A stretch of 64,000 nt of DNA. It comes from Clostridia bacterium. GTDB lineage: Bacteria; Bacillota; Clostridia; Oscillospirales; Acutalibacteraceae. The position numbers were made by a program, and so were the translations under genes. The stretch is taken from NCBI GenBank assembly GCA_029226955.1, contig JAQXZA010000012.1:1-64000 (forward strand), in the 5' to 3' direction. Positions 59,977-64,000 of this stretch are shown one piece after another; the first letter of the stretch is position 1; the number at the start of each line of letters is the position of its first letter. The notes under the pieces are model-generated. The model was not told the origin of the DNA and searched no databases. It saw nothing but the letters and a program-made list of their open reading frames with translations.

Positions 59977-61440
59977 ATGTTTGGGGACTATGTGTTTGAG
60001 AAATCCTCCGCACCATATACAGACAAAATTCTACTTCTGGATGATGATAATCTTAATAGTCGAGCAAATTATATATCCGTATTCTCTGCACATGGTTTTG
60101 AAATCGTAAGATATACTGATGATCTTACTTTCAGAATTAAGTATGAGGAAAAGTTGAAGACATTCGGTGAAAAAATGGCTGTCATTGCCCACTCTGAACA
60201 GTATATCCCTTACGATTTACTTATACGGCTTACGTCATATATAGTTTCGCTGGAGAACTTATTTCCAAAACTAAATACGACAATGTTGAAAGATATGGAT
60301 AAAGCAGGTCTTGATCTTTTGTGTGCTACTTATTCTAAAAATTTCAACGACCTTCGACAAAAGCATGATACAGAAATGTTTTTGAGACTGGAGGTTTATT
60401 CCAAAAGTAATATAAAGGCATATCTTAAAAAAACAGTGAGTGACCTTGTTGAGAGAGCAAATCATGTCTCCTGTTACAGCGAGTGGTTCACGATTGCTGA
60501 GGAAAAGGCACAGATTGATGTGATGGCAGTGCAATATGATGTAGATGTTGACACGCAGGAAATTAACCGTCTGTTCCAGCAGTATGCACTGATTCAATTC
60601 GGAAAACTGTCACAGGACATTGACAAAGTTTCACCAGTTTTGGTAAGCAAGGCAATGGATTATATGCATGACCATAGCGATAAGTTTATTGTAATTGTCA
60701 TGGACGGAATGTCTGAGTTTGACTGGAAAATAATTTCTAACTCATTCAAGGACCTACAATATGAGAAAACCTCAATCTTTGCAATGATACCAAGCACTAC
60801 ATCAATTTCTCGTCAGTGCTTGCTGTCTGGCAAATATCCAAGTCAGCTACTGGAACCATGGAAGCAGAGCAAGGAGAAAACAGAGTTTGTAAATTGTGCA
60901 AAAGACCTCGGTTATTTAGATTCTCAGATTGGATATGAACGAGGATACGATGTGCAATTTGGTTCCTTTGTACGATGCGGAGCTGTAATCATAAATGACG
61001 TGGACGATATGGTTCATGCACAGACACAAGGTCGACTCGGGATGTTCAATGATATTACTGTGTTGGCGAATCAGAAAAAACTACTGAAGATGACACAGCA
61101 CTTCCTTACTACAGGTTACGATGTATATATTACAGCGGATCACGGAAATACTACCTGCACTGGAATTGGAAAACTCATAGGAACCGGTGTTGAAGTGGAA
61201 ACTAAGAGCCGCAGAATTGTAGTACTGAAGGATTTTGCTGATAAGGCAGGTCTGATTGAGAAGTATAGACTTATCGAATATCCTAAATATTATCTTCCAA
61301 AGGAATATGATTACCTGATTTGTGATGTTGGCGATTCTTTTGATATAAAAGGTATCGATATAATTACACATGGTGGCATCACGTTGGATGAGGTGGTTGT
61401 ACCTTTCATTAAAATAAAGGCGGTACAGAATAATGGCTAA
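59977..61440 (+). CDS. pglZ: BREX PglZ (alkaline phosphatase superfamily)
   Basis: 487 residues. The metal-site motif IVIVMDGMSEFDW (about residue 245) is followed by STTSISRQCLLSG and TADHGNTTC (about residue 387), the hallmarks of PglZ. The N-terminal 200 residues are helical. PglZ is the one protein found in all BREX types. Its stop overlaps the brxA start by eight bases. Shorter than many type 1 PglZs but in line with type 3. Confidence 0.9.
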   Translation: MFGDYVFEKSSAPYTDKILLLDDDNLNSRANYISVFSAHGFEIVRYTDDLTFRIKYEEKLKTFGEKMAVIAHSEQYIPYDLLIRLTSYIVSLENLFPKLNTTMLKDMDKAGLDLLCATYSKNFNDLRQKHDTEMFLRLEVYSKSNIKAYLKKTVSDLVERANHVSCYSEWFTIAEEKAQIDVMAVQYDVDVDTQEINRLFQQYALIQFGKLSQDIDKVSPVLVSKAMDYMHDHSDKFIVIVMDGMSEFDWKIISNSFKDLQYEKTSIFAMIPSTTSISRQCLLSGKYPSQLLEPWKQSKEKTEFVNCAKDLGYLDSQIGYERGYDVQFGSFVRCGAVIINDVDDMVHAQTQGRLGMFNDITVLANQKKLLKMTQHFLTTGYDVYITADHGNTTCTGIGKLIGTGVEVETKSRRIVVLKDFADKAGLIEKYRLIEYPKYYLPKEYDYLICDVGDSFDIKGIDIITHGGITLDEVVVPFIKIKAVQNNG

Positions 61441-62140
61441 AATGGTTGGATTATCCCGAAACCTGAAACTCCAATGGCTGAATAGGGTTGTAGAGCTGGT
61501 TTTGGAAGACTTAACAGAACAAGAAATAAAGGATCGGTTGAATGAGTATCTGAGTTTTGAAATTGAGAGTCCTACAAATATTCGTAAGACTAGAGAAATC
61601 CTTATGAACATCTGGGTTTACGAAAACGAACAAGCCAATAAAATCAAGATGTCTGCGCTGGAGCTTATCAAGACATATCCTGAATATGATCTGGTAATTC
61701 ATTGGTGCATGATGATGGTTGCATATCCTGTTTTTGTGGATATGTGTAAGCTCATCGGTAAAATGGCAGAGTTCCAAGATGAAATCACTCTTGCACAGTT
61801 GAAACAGAAACTATTTGATGAATGGGGTGAACGTACCACGCTGTTCCATTCCATTGATAAGCTGGTAGCTACATTAAAAGCGTTGAATGTAATAGTGTGC
61901 GATAAGCCAGGTAAGTACCACATTAATACGCATAGAGTGAGTAACCCAAAAGTTATTTCATTGATGGTTTATACAATGATGATTGTGGACGATAGTGGTT
62001 ATTACACCTTGAATGACATCAATTCGTCGGCTTACCTTTTTCCGTTTGATTACAAAATAGAAAAAGAAACTCTATTTGAAGACAGTAGGTTTGCAATGAA
62101 TAATTTTGGAGGAGAATTGTCAATCTCACTGAATGACTGA
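61433..62140 (+). CDS. brxA: BREX protein BrxA
   Basis: 235 residues. SPTNIRKTREILMNIWV and the conserved helical region IHWCMMMVAYPVFVDMCKLIGKMAEFQD, then QLKQKLFDEWGERTTLFHSIDKLVATLKAL, fit the BrxA (DUF1819-like) family, a small DNA-binding helical protein. It overlaps pglZ and is the last recognised BREX gene, as expected for type 3. Confidence 0.75.
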   Translation: MAKMVGLSRNLKLQWLNRVVELVLEDLTEQEIKDRLNEYLSFEIESPTNIRKTREILMNIWVYENEQANKIKMSALELIKTYPEYDLVIHWCMMMVAYPVFVDMCKLIGKMAEFQDEITLAQLKQKLFDEWGERTTLFHSIDKLVATLKALNVIVCDKPGKYHINTHRVSNPKVISLMVYTMMIVDDSGYYTLNDINSSAYLFPFDYKIEKETLFEDSRFAMNNFGGELSISLND

Positions 62141-62163
62141 TTAACGAAATTAGGACGGTCACG

Positions 62164-62394
62164 ATGAAACAGTTTTCATGGAACAAATACTATAACAATT
62201 TTTACGATTGTTCTCTGAGTACGCAGAAAAAATCCCCATACGGACTTACCAATTTCGGTTCGGCAGATGAAGTATATGGGGTCATTGCTAAGTTCTCTTT
62301 TTATAATCAGAAGTTTTCAACGAGATTTGTAGAAAAAAGAACTATCAGCGGAGCTTGTTTTACTTCCGATTGTGTGAAAGTTTTATCACTTTGA
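62164..62394 (+). CDS. Short protein after brxA, possibly truncated
   Basis: 76 residues (MKQFSWNKYYNNFYDCSLSTQ...), starting 23 bases after brxA behind a weak AGGACGG site. It ends at a TGA inside the terminator stem. No family recognised. The abrupt end (SDCVKVLSL inside the hairpin) suggests a gene cut short when the operon end was formed, or a tiny accessory protein. Acidic and aromatic, with no membrane helix. Confidence 0.45.
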   Translation: MKQFSWNKYYNNFYDCSLSTQKKSPYGLTNFGSADEVYGVIAKFSFYNQKFSTRFVEKRTISGACFTSDCVKVLSL

Positions 62395-62423
62395 CACATT
62401 AATGAGTCGAAGTGATAAAACTT
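62378..62423 (+). terminator. Terminator at the end of the BREX operon
   Basis: AAGTTTTATCACTT (62378-62391) pairs perfectly with 62410-62423; the loop is 18 bases and ATTTAAT follows. It closes the defence operon. Confidence 0.75.
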
Positions 62424-62613
62424 ATTTAATCGCTTAACTTATCTTCATATAAACTGGTGTTTGATATACTCCTATATCTTTTTTGCATTTTTTCAGCATC
62501 TATACGTATTACTTAATTTTCTGAAAGTTAGAGATAAAAACTCCAATCAGGCATATAGACATGCACTTATTATGCTACTGAATGATAGTTTAACATATGT
62601 TTTTAACTTTATT

Positions 62614-63018
62614 TTATATAGAATACAGAGAGTTAATAAAATCAGAAAAACTATTAGTTATATTTTCTGTGGTATTGGTTTCGTGATTTAAAAAGATGAT
62701 AGAACTATCACACTTATTAAAACATATCAAATTTCCTGAGCAGTCCGTTGCAAATGCGATATAAGAAGCTTGAAAACTTTCATCATCACGCTCATTGACA
62801 GCCCATATTGTTTCACGGTCATCACGATTAAACGAAAGTAACGATGCAAGCTCATGTTCTTTTGTATCCACCGTATCAAATATTTTGTTAGACGGACGAC
62901 CACCGTTATTTTTCGATACACAATCTTTATAATCGTTCGGGAATTTGAAATTAAATTGTTCCTCAAAGTCGTTAATTAACTGTAATGATTTAATTGGTTT
63001 TATATATTTCCAGTCCAT
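62614..63018 (-). CDS. SMI1/KNR4-family immunity protein
   Basis: 134 residues. IKSLQLINDFEEQFNFKFPNDYKDCVSKNNGGRPS and the later ASYIAFATDCSGNLICFN match SMI1/KNR4 (SUKH) immunity proteins that neutralise nuclease toxins. I chose the ATG at 63018 with GGAG directly upstream. It begins nine bases after the toxin stop, and the immunity gene lies downstream of the toxin as is normal. Confidence 0.85.
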   Translation of the reverse strand: MDWKYIKPIKSLQLINDFEEQFNFKFPNDYKDCVSKNNGGRPSNKIFDTVDTKEHELASLLSFNRDDRETIWAVNERDDESFQASYIAFATDCSGNLICFNKCDSSIIFLNHETNTTENITNSFSDFINSLYSI

Positions 63019-63026
63019 ATTTACTC

Positions 63027-63602
63027 CTATCTGCACTCTTGACCACCGCCCCAGATGGATTTACCACCCATATGAGCAGTTTTATCGTGCGTTTCAAAAT
63101 CTACAAGTTGCATTTTTCCAACTTCTTCATTATGATGCCAAACCTTTCCGTCAGGTTTTTCTCCGTCTAAAATTTGCTCAATCTGGTCATCTGTAAACTT
63201 TTCACGAAGAGAAGGATTTGCTTCAATTGCATCTTTTAACTGTTTGTTGCACTCTTTAAATTGTTTAGCATCGCTTTCTGCCAGCAATTCTTTCGGAAGT
63301 TGAGCATCAAAGTCGCTATCAAAAATCGGGAAAACACCCTCTATTTTTCTATCGCCTAAATCAATAATCTTTTTTTCAAATGGAACCCCGGTTTTTGGTT
63401 GAACATCACCTGCAAGATGTTCATTAGGACACTTAATATGCTCAACTGTATTACTTTCAAGCCTTTTATCTACATCGTATTTTGAGGGATCCTCTGTATC
63501 CTGCTTTTGATTTACATCAATTCTCTTGTCAGGGTCAAAAGATTTGTTTTCAGAAACAGAGGGCATACTAACTTCATTCAATTTAACTGATTTAATATCC
63601 AT
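63027..63602 (-). CDS. HNH/Endo VII-type polymorphic toxin (WHH nuclease)
   Basis: 191 residues. The C-terminal VWHHNEEVGKMQLVDFETHDKTAHMGGKSIWGGG has the WHH motif and trailing histidine and GG of HNH/ENDO VII toxin nucleases. The N-terminal 90 residues are charged and disordered-looking, without a recognisable trafficking domain. DNA cleavage in a competitor or in the host is the expected role. It lies between an uncharacterised gene that overlaps its start and the SUKH immunity gene. Confidence 0.83.
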   Translation of the reverse strand: MDIKSVKLNEVSMPSVSENKSFDPDKRIDVNQKQDTEDPSKYDVDKRLESNTVEHIKCPNEHLAGDVQPKTGVPFEKKIIDLGDRKIEGVFPIFDSDFDAQLPKELLAESDAKQFKECNKQLKDAIEANPSLREKFTDDQIEQILDGEKPDGKVWHHNEEVGKMQLVDFETHDKTAHMGGKSIWGGGQECR

Positions 63603-63994
63603 TATCGTAGACCTCCGTTTTCAGCCCATTTTTTCATATCTGCTTGATTACCAAGCTCCATGAATACATAATCGGTAATAACAGCTTGAATTATATCACG
63701 GCGTGTCCTGTCATCTATTTCATGTATAAGATTATTAAGCAGTGCTTCTTCTGCCCGGTTTGTCCATTCAAAAGCGTCAGGATTATCATTATATGCTGAA
63801 ATAACGGCAGATTTGACATTTGGGAACAATGCTGACATAATCGGAGCAAGCTTTGTCATTCTGGGTTCTTTTGGCGGTTTTTCAAGCAGTTTTGCAATAG
63901 CTACCTGTATCGAAGATTTGATACCGTTTTCCTGAAGCATGGGAAGAATGTCTGTAAGAATTGTTTCACGGCTCTTTTTTGTGCCATTACTCAA
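63602..63994 (-). CDS. Uncharacterised protein upstream of the toxin, probably partial
   Basis: At least 130 residues, helical (AIAKLLEKPPKEPRMTKLAPIMSALFPNVKSAVISAYND). The frame continues to the window edge and the apparent start is only a TTG at 63994, so the N-terminus is probably outside. Its stop overlaps the toxin ATG by one base, so the two are coupled. No family recognised; it could be an adaptor or delivery partner of the toxin. Confidence 0.55.
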   Translation of the reverse strand: MSNGTKKSRETILTDILPMLQENGIKSSIQVAIAKLLEKPPKEPRMTKLAPIMSALFPNVKSAVISAYNDNPDAFEWTNRAEEALLNNLIHEIDDRTRRDIIQAVITDYVFMELGNQADMKKWAENGGLR

Positions 63995-64000
63995 AAGTTG

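Noticed and set aside
62461-62691. 76-codon plus-strand frame
   Set aside because: No ribosome site or homology; it overlaps the SMI1/KNR4 gene on the other strand and is very AT-rich.

Overview
The window looks like chromosome of a low-GC Gram-positive of the class Clostridia, most likely Oscillospiraceae (Ruminococcus-like). This rests on the gene content (hprK, whiA and rapZ in one run, HPr kinase, B. subtilis-type PurF, strong Shine-Dalgarno sites) and on AT-rich DNA. The assignment is by recognition only. No rRNA, tRNA or CRISPR array was found.

Layout. (1) 1-1.5 kb: a solitary, frameshifted tnpB of the IS200/IS605 type. (2) 1.5-24.5 kb: conserved core. A YwlG-like protein and an HD hydrolase face a minus-strand block: upp, a CmpB-type membrane protein, a CLC transporter with fluoride-type features, ligA, a VanZ-like protein, whiA, rapZ, murB and hprK. 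A GT4 glycosyltransferase, a microbial PARG-like protein and gdhA follow. The purine/amino-sugar run purC-purF-purB-purA-glmS-guaA ends at a strong terminator. (3) 24.5-38 kb: accessory region. It holds an uncharacterised four-gene cassette (TerB-like, 442-aa membrane protein, CxxC-cluster protein, glycine-zipper protein) and two AAA-ATPase/nuclease-like genes between IS256-type remnants. Next come a thioesterase, a minus-strand run of membrane-anchored esterases with one frameshift, a HAD phosphatase, a DegV fragment, a TetR regulator and an IS4-like remnant. (4) 38-48.6 kb: an integrative mobilizable element with YqaJ exonuclease, Rad52-like annealing protein, amidoligase plus class II amidotransferase, SF3 primase-helicase, relaxosome protein, a relaxase broken by an in-frame TGA, Xis and tyrosine integrase. 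(5) 48.6-62.4 kb: a complete-looking type 3 BREX operon (brxF-brxC-pglX-brxH-pglZ-brxA) with a two-gene CBASS (CD-NTase plus Cap15-like 2TM beta-barrel effector) nested between pglX and brxH. (6) 62.6-64 kb: an HNH/Endo VII-type toxin with a SMI1/KNR4 immunity protein, plus an uncharacterised gene reaching the window edge.

How it works together. The core genes serve cell-wall precursor synthesis, carbon regulation, DNA ligation, glutamate synthesis and purine synthesis. gdhA has a promoter followed by two hairpins, the second with the form of an intrinsic terminator, which suggests attenuation control. The right half is a layered defence and mobile region. The most notable system is the BREX operon that carries a CBASS inside it. 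Its methyltransferase is frameshifted in this sequence, so BREX may be off while the CBASS could still be expressed from the same operon. The TerB cassette is the best candidate for an undescribed system.
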